This document shows, piece after piece, positions 43,733 to 52,067 of a stretch of 64,000 nucleotides of DNA. The first letter of the stretch is position 1; every line of letters begins with the position of its first letter. The stretch lies in NCBI GenBank assembly GCA_039679645.1, contig JBDKUO010000005.1, positions 1 through 64,000 on the forward strand, read 5' to 3'. The DNA comes from Armatimonadota bacterium (GTDB lineage: Bacteria; Armatimonadota; UBA5829). A program made the position numbers and the translations under genes. The notes beneath the pieces are model-generated. The model did no database searches. It saw only the letters and a list, made by a program, of their open reading frames with translations, and was not told the DNA's origin.

Positions 43733-44761
43733 TTACGGAACCATAACTGCCTTAATGATCGGCCCGCTTCCGTCAACAACAGAGGTCATAACAGCCTTCG
43801 CGTCATCAAAACCGAATGTGGTGGTGACAAGGTCTTTTGCGTCCACCAGGCCATCGCGCAGCAAACGGTTTGAAATCGGGAAGTTGATGGCCGGCTCTGC
43901 AAATGTCGGGATGAGTCTTATCTTTCGGAAGATAAGGTCGTTTACGTCAACCTCAATCTTGTTCTTTCCACCGAAGTGCAGACCCAGGAACGTTATCAGG
44001 CCGCCGAACCGGATTATCTTAAATGCATCCAGCATGCTCTGCGGGGGTGATGTGACGATCACCCTGTCCATACCCTTGGGGAACCTGGATAGAATCTCAT
44101 CCTCCACACTCTGCTTGCCTACTTCTATCGCCATATCTACGCCGAACTTCTTTGCCAGATCAAAGCGGGCGCTCTCACGGGCATTGTCGGCGACCAGGCC
44201 GGTTATAGCAACAAAACTGGCTCCCTTGAGTTTGGCAAGCCTTGCAGCCATCAGACCCAGAGGACCGTTTCCAAGCACAGCCACTTTGCCGCCGAGCGGG
44301 ATATCCGCATTGAGCACTGCCGTGAGCGATACGGCCAGCGGCTCGGTCAGAGATGCCGACACATGATCAAGACCGTCATACTTGTTCAGACTGTTGAACC
44401 GGACGGACATATACTCGCCCATGCCGGGCTGACCTTCCATATCATACATATTGCGGCAAAACTGCGGGTTGCCGCTCTTGCAGTCCTCGCAGACCCCGCA
44501 CATGGAGCAGTCTTCCACTATTACGCAGTCGCCTGGTTTGACCGACTTTACGTTCTTTCCGACCTCGACTACCTCTGCCGATATTTCATGGCCCAGCGGC
44601 ATGTGGTCATCTGCCCAGTCACGGACGAAGTTGATATCGGTCCCACACACGCCGCATGCCTTGACCTTCACCAGCACGTGATCCTCGTCAAGCGGGCCTA
44701 TCTCGCTCTCGCGGAGTTGTATGTCAAGATACTTCTTACCGAAGAGTCCTTTGCTTTTCAT
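43733..44761 (-). CDS. Zinc-dependent medium-chain dehydrogenase
   Basis: 342 residues. CGVCGTDINF and MPLGHEISAEV hold the catalytic zinc ligands; CSMCGVCEDCKSGNPQFC is the four-cysteine structural zinc lobe; VAVLGNGPLGLMAARLAKL is the nucleotide-binding loop. The family (threonine, sorbitol, inosamine and related dehydrogenases) oxidises secondary alcohols of sugars or cyclitols. Cotranscribed with a DegT aminotransferase and a ceramidase-like hydrolase under a GntR regulator. Confidence 0.9.
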   Translation of the reverse strand: MKSKGLFGKKYLDIQLRESEIGPLDEDHVLVKVKACGVCGTDINFVRDWADDHMPLGHEISAEVVEVGKNVKSVKPGDCVIVEDCSMCGVCEDCKSGNPQFCRNMYDMEGQPGMGEYMSVRFNSLNKYDGLDHVSASLTEPLAVSLTAVLNADIPLGGKVAVLGNGPLGLMAARLAKLKGASFVAITGLVADNARESARFDLAKKFGVDMAIEVGKQSVEDEILSRFPKGMDRVIVTSPPQSMLDAFKIIRFGGLITFLGLHFGGKNKIEVDVNDLIFRKIRLIPTFAEPAINFPISNRLLRDGLVDAKDLVTTTFGFDDAKAVMTSVVDGSGPIIKAVMVP

Positions 44762-44782
44762 TTTTCACCTCAAATAATGTAG

Positions 44783-44860
44783 GTATTAGGCAATAGGTAA
44801 CAGGCAACAGTGAGAAAGCTATTACCTGTTACCTGTAACCCGTTGCCTGTTACCTAATAC
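44783..44860. repeat. Inverted heptamer arrays (DegT-dehydrogenase gap)
   Basis: Left arm of units GCAATAG, GTAACAG, GCAACAG (44790-44810) and a longer right arm of complementary units (TTACCTG, TTACCTG, ..., TTGCCTG, TTACCTA; ends 44860). The outer 8 bases GTATTAGG and CCTAATAC pair perfectly. The element fills the space between the DegT stop and the dehydrogenase leader. Confidence 0.82.
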
Positions 44861-46191
44861 TAACCTGCGCCATAGAGTTTTCCGTCGGCTCCAGGGTAGA
44901 TCTCGTCATCTGCATGAGCGATAGCAGTATGCAGATCGGCGAAGACCTTCTTCACTGCTACAATAAACTTGTCCATCAGGTCCTTGCCGTTAGGAGCATG
45001 GATTCCGTGAACGATTGTGTAAGTGTCGCAGAGGTTCTTAGCTACAGGGAACTGATCCACGCTGTAGTCATACTTGATGCCCTTGGCCTCATTGATGCTC
45101 CACGGATAGCCCGAGCCGCCGTAACCGAGCTTGCTCTGGAAGAGGTCCTGTGCGGGGACTGGCATGGTCTGCCACTGACCCAGCAGCATTCCCTCTTTAT
45201 AAAGCGCCTTCTCCACAGCGATTCTAAACTTCAGAGGATCACAATCGACTCCGGCAGCCTTCGGATCGAACCTGACGTTATACATAAAGTAAACGTGCTT
45301 GCCCTCCGGCGGGCAATATGGCGGTATGACGCCGGGAATCTTGCTCAGTTCTTTGGTAAGATAATCGGCGTTTGCGATGCGAGTTGTATTGAACTCATCC
45401 AGGTGCATGAGCTGTGCGCGGCAGAGAGCTGCAGGAAGTTCCTGGTTGCGATACATATAGCCCAGAATAGAGGCGTTATATACCCTGCGGCGGCTAACTT
45501 CATCTACCTCGTCGCCGAAACAGCGGACCAGCGCAGCCTTGTTGAGAATATCTTCGTCGTCAGTGATGAACAGACCGCCCTCGCCTCCGCAGAGGTTCTT
45601 GAAGTTGTTCAAGCTGAAGCAACCGACGTTACCGATGGTGCCGACTTTCTTGCCTTTATACAAGGCTCCATGGGCCTGGCAGGCGTCTTCTATCACGAAG
45701 AGATTGTGCTTCTTGGCGATTGCCATTATCGGGTCCATATCGGCGGGGCAGCCCTGGATATGGACGGGAATGATAGCCTTAGTGCGCTCGGTAATTGCGG
45801 CTTCCAGCTTGGCAGGGTCCATGCAGTAGGTCTTGGGGTCGATGTCGACAAAGACCGGGATCGCATTCTGATGAATAGCACATGAAGCTGATGCAAGGAA
45901 CGTGAACGCCGATGTGATAACCTCATCGCCGGGTCCGACTCCTGCAGCGGCGAGAGCCATGTGAAGAGCAGCCGTGCCCGAACAGGTGGTAAGGCAGTGC
46001 TTTGCGCCATTATAGGCCGCCCACTCTTTTTCAAGACCCTTTACCTGCGGGGCAGTACCGCCGGCAAGGATGCCGCTGTCGAGCACCTCGTTAACCAGCC
46101 TGCGCTCGTCATTACCGATAATGGGCCAGTTCTTAAAATCGCTTCGCGCCAGCACCGGGGCGCCGCCGTCAATTGCCAATTTCTCAGACAT
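44860..46191 (-). CDS. DegT/DnrJ/EryC1 family aminotransferase
   Basis: 443 residues. HCLTTCSGTAALHMALAAAG, GDEVITSAFTFLASA, VIEDACQAHGALYKGKKVGT and the Schiff-base lysine in NNFKNLCGGEGG are diagnostic. Members aminate keto-sugars or keto-cyclitols, or work in reverse during breakdown. Its neighbours (GntR regulator, hydrolase, alcohol dehydrogenase) suggest catabolism of an amino sugar or aminocyclitol rather than antibiotic synthesis. A GGGAGG box precedes the ATG. Confidence 0.92.
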   Translation of the reverse strand: MSEKLAIDGGAPVLARSDFKNWPIIGNDERRLVNEVLDSGILAGGTAPQVKGLEKEWAAYNGAKHCLTTCSGTAALHMALAAAGVGPGDEVITSAFTFLASASCAIHQNAIPVFVDIDPKTYCMDPAKLEAAITERTKAIIPVHIQGCPADMDPIMAIAKKHNLFVIEDACQAHGALYKGKKVGTIGNVGCFSLNNFKNLCGGEGGLFITDDEDILNKAALVRCFGDEVDEVSRRRVYNASILGYMYRNQELPAALCRAQLMHLDEFNTTRIANADYLTKELSKIPGVIPPYCPPEGKHVYFMYNVRFDPKAAGVDCDPLKFRIAVEKALYKEGMLLGQWQTMPVPAQDLFQSKLGYGGSGYPWSINEAKGIKYDYSVDQFPVAKNLCDTYTIVHGIHAPNGKDLMDKFIVAVKKVFADLHTAIAHADDEIYPGADGKLYGAG

Positions 46192-46208
46192 TTGTTTCCT
46201 CCCTAGAA

Positions 46209-46270
46209 ATAGTTGAGAGCGGAGAGTGGAGAGCTAAGAGCCCGAACCCGTTGCCGCTCAGTTGGTTGTC
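46209..46270. repeat. Heptamer/composite repeat, copy 3
   Basis: AGTTGAG followed by 7-base units (AGCGGAG, AGTGGAG, AGCTAAG, AGCCCG), a spacer and CGCTCAGTTG. It lies just upstream of the DegT ribosome binding site, like copies at 12902, 29543 and 59310. Confidence 0.75.
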
Positions 46271-46303
46271 GCGCGCTACATCTCGACGTTGTGACGCAAG
46301 ATG

Positions 46304-47602
46304 TTATGACGCATGACAGGTTTCGAGTAGTTTTATGCTCATATCTTCAATTGCCTGGGCTGCATTTTCGTCGACATGTCTTGTCTCGACTTCATAGCCC
46401 CCCTGGCCTATGGCTTCGCGTGTCGGCACGTAACCTACATAGCCATTCGCAAGACCAATTATGTAAGTGTGTTTGAAAGGACTTCGCGCCTTGATCTTTA
46501 GGCCTATCTCTGTAAAGAGTTCACCCGGAAAACTGATAAAAGCCGTGTCGCCGATGCTGAAAGCGATCTGATTTATCCGGATGTCCTGGCCCTGCAGATT
46601 GCGGATCTTTTTGTAGAAAGTCGCCTTGTAATCATCTCCGACTCCATCGGCCACTGCTGCAAATGACCCACCGGTCTGCTTGAGGACTTCATCCGCCCAG
46701 GCGATTTCCTGGTCTGTGACTTGTCTGCGCGGCAGGATATAGCCGGTCTTGGCGAACTTGATCTGTGTAGATTTTGATGCCTCTGAGCCTTTACATGCTG
46801 CGATTACTGCATCTGCAAGGCGTCCGCCAAGTATCTCAACAGCCGCCCAATCGCGAAACCGCCAGTTGTCCATATCTACAGAGCCCTGCGCGCCGTTTAC
46901 AAATATCGCTTCACAGCCGAGTTTTTCGCCAACTATTCTGGCAGCAGCCCCGGTGTAGTCGCTGCTGATCATGTAGTTATCGCCGGACATCACATTCGGG
47001 TGGCCTGCATGGTTAAAGAGCACGCAGATAGGGTCGTTGGTATCGGGGTCGACAACTTTCATCACGCCGACCTCCGGGTCGGGCTTGCCCAACACTTTAA
47101 TCCTGCCCTCGGTTGGGTCCTGCTCCCAATACATGACTATATTGCCGTTGACGTCGGTAAAACGTCTGTAGTGGCTGATTGTCTCCTCACGCCCACTGCA
47201 GCATGAGATGGCTGCCGGCCTTATATTGGCTTTAGCTTTTGCGACCGAGCCGGCTATGAGACCGATCAGTTCATTTACGTATCCTTCTTCCATCTCCTGG
47301 AAGATGCCGAATGCCGCCGGGCCTGAGTGCGAGTGGGTTGCGGCTATGATAACCCTGTCGTGGAATATGCCTGTCTTCTGAGTGATCAGTTCTTTTGCTT
47401 TGTCTACTGACGGTGTGCCGATCACACATACATCCAGTGAGACTATCGCCATGCAGTCGTTAGCGTCTTTATCGTTTGAGATCACAACCGTATGCGCATA
47501 TATAGGGTCATGGACGCCCTCGGATTTGTGGTCCCTTATCATCCCATCCAGCCACACGCTGTAGGCGGGGGTGATATCTGTCCTGTCGGTTCCGGCAAAC
47601 AT
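46304..47602 (-). CDS. Neutral/alkaline ceramidase-like hydrolase
   Basis: 432 residues. FAGTDRTDITP at the start, IIAATHSHSGPAAF, LFNHAGHPNVMSG and FVNGAQGSVDMDN match the zinc-binding N-terminal domain of the neutral/alkaline ceramidase family, which hydrolyses an amide bond. There is no signal peptide, unlike secreted ceramidases, so a cytoplasmic N-acyl or other small substrate is more likely (inference). ATG at 47602 lies 2 bases after the GntR stop, with TTGGAG upstream. Operon with DegT aminotransferase and dehydrogenase. Confidence 0.8.
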   Translation of the reverse strand: MFAGTDRTDITPAYSVWLDGMIRDHKSEGVHDPIYAHTVVISNDKDANDCMAIVSLDVCVIGTPSVDKAKELITQKTGIFHDRVIIAATHSHSGPAAFGIFQEMEEGYVNELIGLIAGSVAKAKANIRPAAISCCSGREETISHYRRFTDVNGNIVMYWEQDPTEGRIKVLGKPDPEVGVMKVVDPDTNDPICVLFNHAGHPNVMSGDNYMISSDYTGAAARIVGEKLGCEAIFVNGAQGSVDMDNWRFRDWAAVEILGGRLADAVIAACKGSEASKSTQIKFAKTGYILPRRQVTDQEIAWADEVLKQTGGSFAAVADGVGDDYKATFYKKIRNLQGQDIRINQIAFSIGDTAFISFPGELFTEIGLKIKARSPFKHTYIIGLANGYVGYVPTREAIGQGGYEVETRHVDENAAQAIEDMSIKLLETCHAS

Positions 47603-47604
47603 AG

Positions 47605-48369
47605 TTATTCTCCAATTACTCCGCGTTCGGTCTTTCTCTGTGCCAGCACTACTGTTCCCGAAAGCCTGCCCCTGTCGGCTCGATACCGGCTGACGATCCA
47701 TGCACACGGCATGTCTTTATTGTCTTGAACAAGTTCGCCTGTGACCAGCACAGGGCAGTCCTGCGTGATCTGTAGGGTCTGCTGGTCATCAAAAGATGAC
47801 TTTTCAGCCCATATCTCGTAATCTGTACGCATGAGTTGAAGCCCGGATGCTTCCTGCCAAAGATGCATAAACGTCGGCGAGGCAGCAATCTCGTTTGTTA
47901 TAGCCGAGGCGAACGCGGGTGGGATAAAGACTTCATCAGTAGAAAGCGGGGCGTTGCCTTCGCAGTCCAACCGGACGAGATGCCGCAGCACCGAACCGGG
48001 CTGCACATGCAATCTTTCGGCTATGTCCGGTGCGGCAGGAATCATTTCATCGGCCAGCAGAGTTCGCACAAGTCTGAGCCTGCCATGAGCAACGTCAGTT
48101 GTAAAGCTGGACATACCGATCACTACGCTGCTGTCTGCAGGTTCACGCACTATATTGCCGACGCCCTGCCGTGGCTCGACCAAACCATCAAGCGCAAGTT
48201 CATGGATGGCCCGGCGTACTGTGATAGTACTGACCCCAAACTCTTCTTTGAGCCTGGGTTCCGACGGCAATGCGTCACCGGGCAGATAGTCTCCAGCTAT
48301 TATTCGCCCCCGAAGAGCTTCATAGACCGCTTTATATAGGTGATTGTTCGTCATTTGCCCAATGGCCAT
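47605..48369 (-). CDS. GntR family regulator with UTRA domain
   Basis: 254 residues. Winged helix (IIAGDYLPGDALPSEPRLKE, VSTITVRRAIHELALDGLV) and a C-terminal UTRA sensor (RLHVQPGSVLRHLVRLDCEG onward), the HutC subgroup that senses small ligands such as sugar phosphates or amino acids. First gene of the operon with ceramidase-like hydrolase, aminotransferase and dehydrogenase. A strong palindrome lies 17 bases before its start. Confidence 0.9.
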   Translation of the reverse strand: MAIGQMTNNHLYKAVYEALRGRIIAGDYLPGDALPSEPRLKEEFGVSTITVRRAIHELALDGLVEPRQGVGNIVREPADSSVVIGMSSFTTDVAHGRLRLVRTLLADEMIPAAPDIAERLHVQPGSVLRHLVRLDCEGNAPLSTDEVFIPPAFASAITNEIAASPTFMHLWQEASGLQLMRTDYEIWAEKSSFDDQQTLQITQDCPVLVTGELVQDNKDMPCAWIVSRYRADRGRLSGTVVLAQRKTERGVIGE

Positions 48370-48386
48370 GTAATGTGTTCCAACTC

Positions 48387-48412
48387 ATAATAGTCATTAT
48401 AATGAGTATTAT
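48387..48412. promoter_or_regulatory. Candidate GntR operator
   Basis: 26-bp palindrome with one mismatched position per arm: core TCATTATAATGA (48394-48405) flanked by ATAATAG and GTATTAT. It lies directly upstream of the GntR gene, as autoregulatory HutC-type sites do. Confidence 0.72.
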
Positions 48413-48445
48413 AATCCATACAATAAGCTTTGTCAACGCGCCGCC

Positions 48446-48475
48446 TTGTATCCGAAACGCCAGGCACTGTATAAT
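48446..48475 (+). promoter_or_regulatory. Promoter of the proA operon
   Basis: TTGTAT (48446-48451), an 18-nt spacer and TATAAT (48470-48475); a second TATAAT lies about 20 bases further on. Confidence 0.55.
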
Positions 48476-48535
48476 ATGCATGGTATGATTGGTATAATTG
48501 AAAGGTTCTCAGCTATTTCCCGAGGAGCAAGGTAA

Positions 48536-49783
48536 ATGTCTGAAGTCGAGTTAATCTGCAAAAAGGCTAAAGCCGCCGCGCCTGGACTGGCTTCACTTGG
48601 AGCCGCCGTAAAAGACAAGGCGCTGATGGCAATGGCCGACTCTTTCGAGGCTAACAAGGCCGCCATATTCGATGCAAACAAAAAGGATCTTACGGCAGCC
48701 GAAAAGTCCGGCATCAGCCCGGCCATGCTCAAACGTCTTGAGCTGACCGATAAGAAGATCTCTCAGATGGCTGACGGTGTCCGGCAAATAGCTGCTCTTC
48801 GCGACCCTGTGGGCGAGACCATCGACGGCTACCTGCGTCCGAACGGGATGGAGGTACGGCGAGTGCGCGTGCCTATCGGTGTGATCGGGATTATATATGA
48901 GTCCAGGCCAAATGTGACAGCAGACGCCGCAGCGATCTGCCTGAAGTCCGGCAATGCGGTGATACTCCGAGGCGGGTCCGAAGCGATCAATTCAAATCTC
49001 GCCATAGCCAAGCTCATAAGCGATGCGATAACTGCACTCGGTGTGCCTGACGGCGCAGTCCAGATTATTACAACCACCGACCGAGCGGCGGCGCGCGAGC
49101 TTATGACGATGAAACCGTACGTTGACTGCCTTATTCCTCGCGGCGGTAAGGGGCTTATCAAAACCGTGATAGAAAACTCGACCATCCCTGTGATCGAACA
49201 CGGCGACGGCAACTGTCACGTATATGTGGACGGCGCGGCGGATATCAAAATGGCCGAAGAGATCGTCTTTAACGCCAAGGTCCAGAACCCCAGCGTGTGC
49301 AATGCAATGGAGACTCTGCTGGTGAGTGAACAAATCGCTTCTGAATTTCTTCCTGTAATATGTAAGCGTCTGGCCGATGCGGGCGTTGAAATAAGAGCTG
49401 ATGAAAAGGCTCGCGCCATCGTGCCCGGGCTCAAAGAAGCGACCCAGGAGGACTGGGCAACCGAATATCTCGACCTGATAATCGCCATAAAGACCGTCTC
49501 GGGGATTGATGAAGCAATCGAACATATAGGCGAGTATGGCAGCAGGCATACTGAGGCGATTGTGACCCAAGACTACAGTGCGGCGCGGAAGTTTACAAAC
49601 CAGGTCGACGCGGCGGCTGTGTTTGTCAATGTCTCTACACGCTTTACAGACGGCTATGAATTCGGCAAAGGAGCCGAGATGGGTATCAGTACTCAAAAGC
49701 TCCATGCGCGCGGGCCTATGGGCATTGAGGAGATGACGACGTATAAGTATATAGTGACGGGCAATGGCCAGCTCAGAGGATAA
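48536..49783 (+). CDS. proA: Gamma-glutamyl phosphate reductase
   Basis: 415 residues. VRVPIGVIGIIYESRPNVTA, ICLKSGNAVILRGGSEAINSN, the catalytic Cys in QNPSVCNAMETLLV and FGKGAEMGISTQKLHARGPM are ProA signatures. It reduces gamma-glutamyl phosphate to glutamate semialdehyde in proline synthesis. proB is not nearby. The 3' end overlaps the longest nadD frame by 20 bases. Confidence 0.95.
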   Translation: MSEVELICKKAKAAAPGLASLGAAVKDKALMAMADSFEANKAAIFDANKKDLTAAEKSGISPAMLKRLELTDKKISQMADGVRQIAALRDPVGETIDGYLRPNGMEVRRVRVPIGVIGIIYESRPNVTADAAAICLKSGNAVILRGGSEAINSNLAIAKLISDAITALGVPDGAVQIITTTDRAAARELMTMKPYVDCLIPRGGKGLIKTVIENSTIPVIEHGDGNCHVYVDGAADIKMAEEIVFNAKVQNPSVCNAMETLLVSEQIASEFLPVICKRLADAGVEIRADEKARAIVPGLKEATQEDWATEYLDLIIAIKTVSGIDEAIEHIGEYGSRHTEAIVTQDYSAARKFTNQVDAAAVFVNVSTRFTDGYEFGKGAEMGISTQKLHARGPMGIEEMTTYKYIVTGNGQLRG

Positions 49784-50444
49784 GCTGTTTCGGGAAAAGG
49801 GTTTCCCGAAACAACAAGAAGCAACCGCCAATCACCCGACACCCAACACCTGTCACCTGGGAGTGATGGGAGGGACGTTCGACCCGATCCATTATGGCCA
49901 CCTGATCCTTGCTGAGCAGGCGCGGGAGAGATTCGGGCTGGACAAGGTGCTCTTTATAACAGCATCCGACCCGCCTCACAAGACGGGCAATGATATAGCT
50001 CCTGCGCTCGCGAGGCACCAAATGGCATGCCTTGCCGTAAAAGACAATGCGTATTTCGAGTGCTCGACCATAGAAATCGAGCGCGGCGGAACGTCTTATA
50101 CAATAGATACGTTATTACAATTGAAGCAGCTCTATGGCGATGTCGACATCCGTCTATTGCTTGGAGCCGACGAGGCCGCAATGCTGATGAGCTGGCGCGA
50201 CCCATACGGCATCCAGGAACTGGCGAAGATAGTCGTAGCGAACAGACCAGGTCAGGAAGTGCAAGACACATTAAAGCTCCTGCCGGATGATTTTGCGAGA
50301 AATATCGAGCCGCTGAAGATGCCCGGTGTGGACATATCCTCCACCGACCTGCGCGAGAGAGTGCGCTCAGGCAAGTCGATCAGATATCTGGTGCCCGAAT
50401 CGGTGGAAAACTATATCATGAATAATGGTTTATACAGGGGGTAA
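49764..50444 (+). CDS. nadD: Nicotinate-nucleotide adenylyltransferase
   Basis: 226 residues in the longest frame. MGGTFDPIHYGHLILAEQAR, the ISSTDLRERV motif and VENYIMNNGLY identify NadD, which adenylates nicotinate mononucleotide in NAD synthesis. The family normally begins a few residues before GGTFDP; here about 30 extra residues are encoded by a palindrome (49787-49812) and a heptamer array (49833-49860). Even the first beta strand (HLGVMGG) begins in the last repeat unit, and there is no convincing start codon between the array and MGGTFDP, so the start at 49764 (overlapping proA) may be real. Confidence 0.88.
   Translation: MASSEDKLFREKGFPKQQEATANHPTPNTCHLGVMGGTFDPIHYGHLILAEQARERFGLDKVLFITASDPPHKTGNDIAPALARHQMACLAVKDNAYFECSTIEIERGGTSYTIDTLLQLKQLYGDVDIRLLLGADEAAMLMSWRDPYGIQELAKIVVANRPGQEVQDTLKLLPDDFARNIEPLKMPGVDISSTDLRERVRSGKSIRYLVPESVENYIMNNGLYRG
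49787..49812. repeat. Palindromic repeat family 3, copy A
   Basis: GTTTCGGGAAA (49787-49797) and TTTCCCGAAAC (49802-49812) form a perfect 11-bp stem with loop AGGG, 3 bases after the proA stop and in the nadD frame. A second copy lies inside the glycosidase gene at 53521. Confidence 0.8.
49833..49860. repeat. Heptamer array at the nadD 5' end
   Basis: Four exact-length units CACCCGA, CACCCAA, CACCTGT, CACCTGG. The array ends 5 bases before the ATG of MGGTFDP. Confidence 0.85.
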
Positions 50445-50446
50445 GG

Positions 50447-51691
50447 ATGCGAGGCACATCCTTTTGGGTAATTGCCCTGGTTGTTGTTGTTGGAGCCGCG
50501 TTAGGAGTTGCCGGGGGAAGTTTCCTGGCTGTAATACTTCCATCCATGCGAGCGACAGGAACCGGCTGGGAGTCGCTGCTGAATGGTCCTTTCGGCAATA
50601 AGCGTCAGGTCAGAATATTGATGATGGGTGAGGACGACACTTCAAAGCGCAATGCCAATGGCTACGGTCTGTCGGACACGCTTGTGGTAATGGCCATCGA
50701 CACCAAGACCAAGGAAGTGCGGGCGGTCTCCATCCCTCGCGACACAATGGTCGAAATTCCAAATCATGGCACATGCAAAATCAACTCGGCTAATGTTCAT
50801 GGCGGCCCTAAGCTGGCCATGCAGGTCGTTCAAAACCTTCTCGGCGTGCCTATCGACTATTACGTCATGACCAACACCACTGGCCTCAGAGGGCTGGTCG
50901 ATTTGGTCGGCGGCGTATATATTGTCGTCGACAAAGACATGCACTACAACGACAATCATGGTGGTCTGCATATCAACCTTCATGCGAGCCCCGATAAGCA
51001 GCTTTTGAGCGGCAGAGAAGCTGAAGGTTACGTGCGATTCAGACATGACGCGACCGGCGACAGCGGCTACAAAATGAAAGACGGCAAGATGGTCGCTGCA
51101 GGCAGGATCGTGCGACAGCAGTATTTTATGCGCGCGCTTGCAAACCGGGTCTTGAGCATTTCGACCAAACGCGGGCGAGCGGACGTATTGCGCCAGGCTT
51201 ATGAAAAGAAATATATAATGAGCAACCTCAACCTGTCCGACTGGGACGGTCTGGCCGATTTCTTAAAAGATTTCAAGCCTGAAGAGATGACTATGAACGT
51301 TCTTCCGGGTCACCCGCAAAATATCCATGGAGCCAGCTACTGGGTCGCCGACATGGACGAGGCTCAATTAGTAATATCGCACAATCTGCTCTTCCTTGGA
51401 AGCAGCAGTAAGGATGCGCCCAAAATCGAGGTCCTGAACGGTTCCGGCATAACGGGAGCCGCGCGCAGGGCTGCAGTAAAATTGCAAAATGCGGGTTTTG
51501 AAGTAACCCACACGGATAATGCGCCGTCCGATTATCCTGAAGGCTGTATTATAACGCATAAAGGCAGAACTAAACCGGTTGAACAAATTGCAAAGCTGAT
51601 GAACTGCAGTGACATTCGCGAGGAATCAAAGTTAGATAGTAAGAATAAAGCGGATATAACAGTTATCGTCGGACGAGACTACAGCGACTAG
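50447..51691 (+). CDS. LytR-CpsA-Psr family protein with LytR_C domain
   Basis: 414 residues. One N-terminal membrane helix (about 6-30), then the LCP catalytic domain: GEDDT, SDTLVVMAIDTKTKEVRAVS, IPRDTMVEI, KINSANVHGG and VRFRHDATGD. A C-terminal LytR_C domain (about 325-410, IEVLNGSGITGAARRAAVKL) follows. LCP enzymes attach polyprenyl-linked glycopolymers to peptidoglycan or other acceptors outside the membrane. In an operon with nadD and rsfS, a common neighbourhood. Confidence 0.93.
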   Translation: MRGTSFWVIALVVVVGAALGVAGGSFLAVILPSMRATGTGWESLLNGPFGNKRQVRILMMGEDDTSKRNANGYGLSDTLVVMAIDTKTKEVRAVSIPRDTMVEIPNHGTCKINSANVHGGPKLAMQVVQNLLGVPIDYYVMTNTTGLRGLVDLVGGVYIVVDKDMHYNDNHGGLHINLHASPDKQLLSGREAEGYVRFRHDATGDSGYKMKDGKMVAAGRIVRQQYFMRALANRVLSISTKRGRADVLRQAYEKKYIMSNLNLSDWDGLADFLKDFKPEEMTMNVLPGHPQNIHGASYWVADMDEAQLVISHNLLFLGSSSKDAPKIEVLNGSGITGAARRAAVKLQNAGFEVTHTDNAPSDYPEGCIITHKGRTKPVEQIAKLMNCSDIREESKLDSKNKADITVIVGRDYSD

Positions 51692-51706
51692 CAAGGAGTC
51701 AAAACT

Positions 51707-52057
51707 ATCGAAACACAAGAAAAACTGGACACAGTAATTAGAATACTCAACGAGAAGAAGGCCGAAAATATCGAGGTGCTGGATGTAGCCAAGCGAACGC
51801 TTTTGGCTGACTATTTTGTGGTCTGCAGCGGCACATCCAATACCCATATCAAAGCCATCGCGGATGGGCTTTTGGTTGACGGCAAACAAGCCGGCCTGCG
51901 CAAGGACCATGCCGAGGGTTATACGCAGGCAAAGTGGGTCCTGGTAGACTACGGAGACGTGGTCGTGCATATATTCGCAGCCGAAGAGCGCGAGTATTAC
52001 GACATCGAATCTCTCTGGAAAGAGGCCGCGGTCAAGCTGGAGCGAGAGACTCAATAA
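51707..52057 (+). CDS. rsfS: Ribosomal silencing factor RsfS
   Basis: 116 residues if read from ATC at 51707. VLDVAKRTLLADYFVVCSGTSNTHIKAIAD and GYTQAKWVLVDYGDVVVHIF are RsfS signatures; it binds L14 and keeps ribosomal subunits apart during starvation. The first ordinary start codon is GTG at 51776, which would remove the conserved N-terminal helix (LDTVIRILNEKKAENIE). AAGGAG at 51693-51698 lies 8 bases before an in-frame ATC, and the stop of the upstream gene is in the same frame, so ATC is the likely start unless the sequence has an error. Confidence 0.85.
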   Translation: METQEKLDTVIRILNEKKAENIEVLDVAKRTLLADYFVVCSGTSNTHIKAIADGLLVDGKQAGLRKDHAEGYTQAKWVLVDYGDVVVHIFAAEEREYYDIESLWKEAAVKLERETQ

Positions 52058-52067
52058 ACCGCAGGAT

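Noticed and set aside
44914-45885. 323-codon open frame on the plus strand
   Set aside because: It is antisense to the well-supported DegT aminotransferase, has no family features, and no ribosome binding site.
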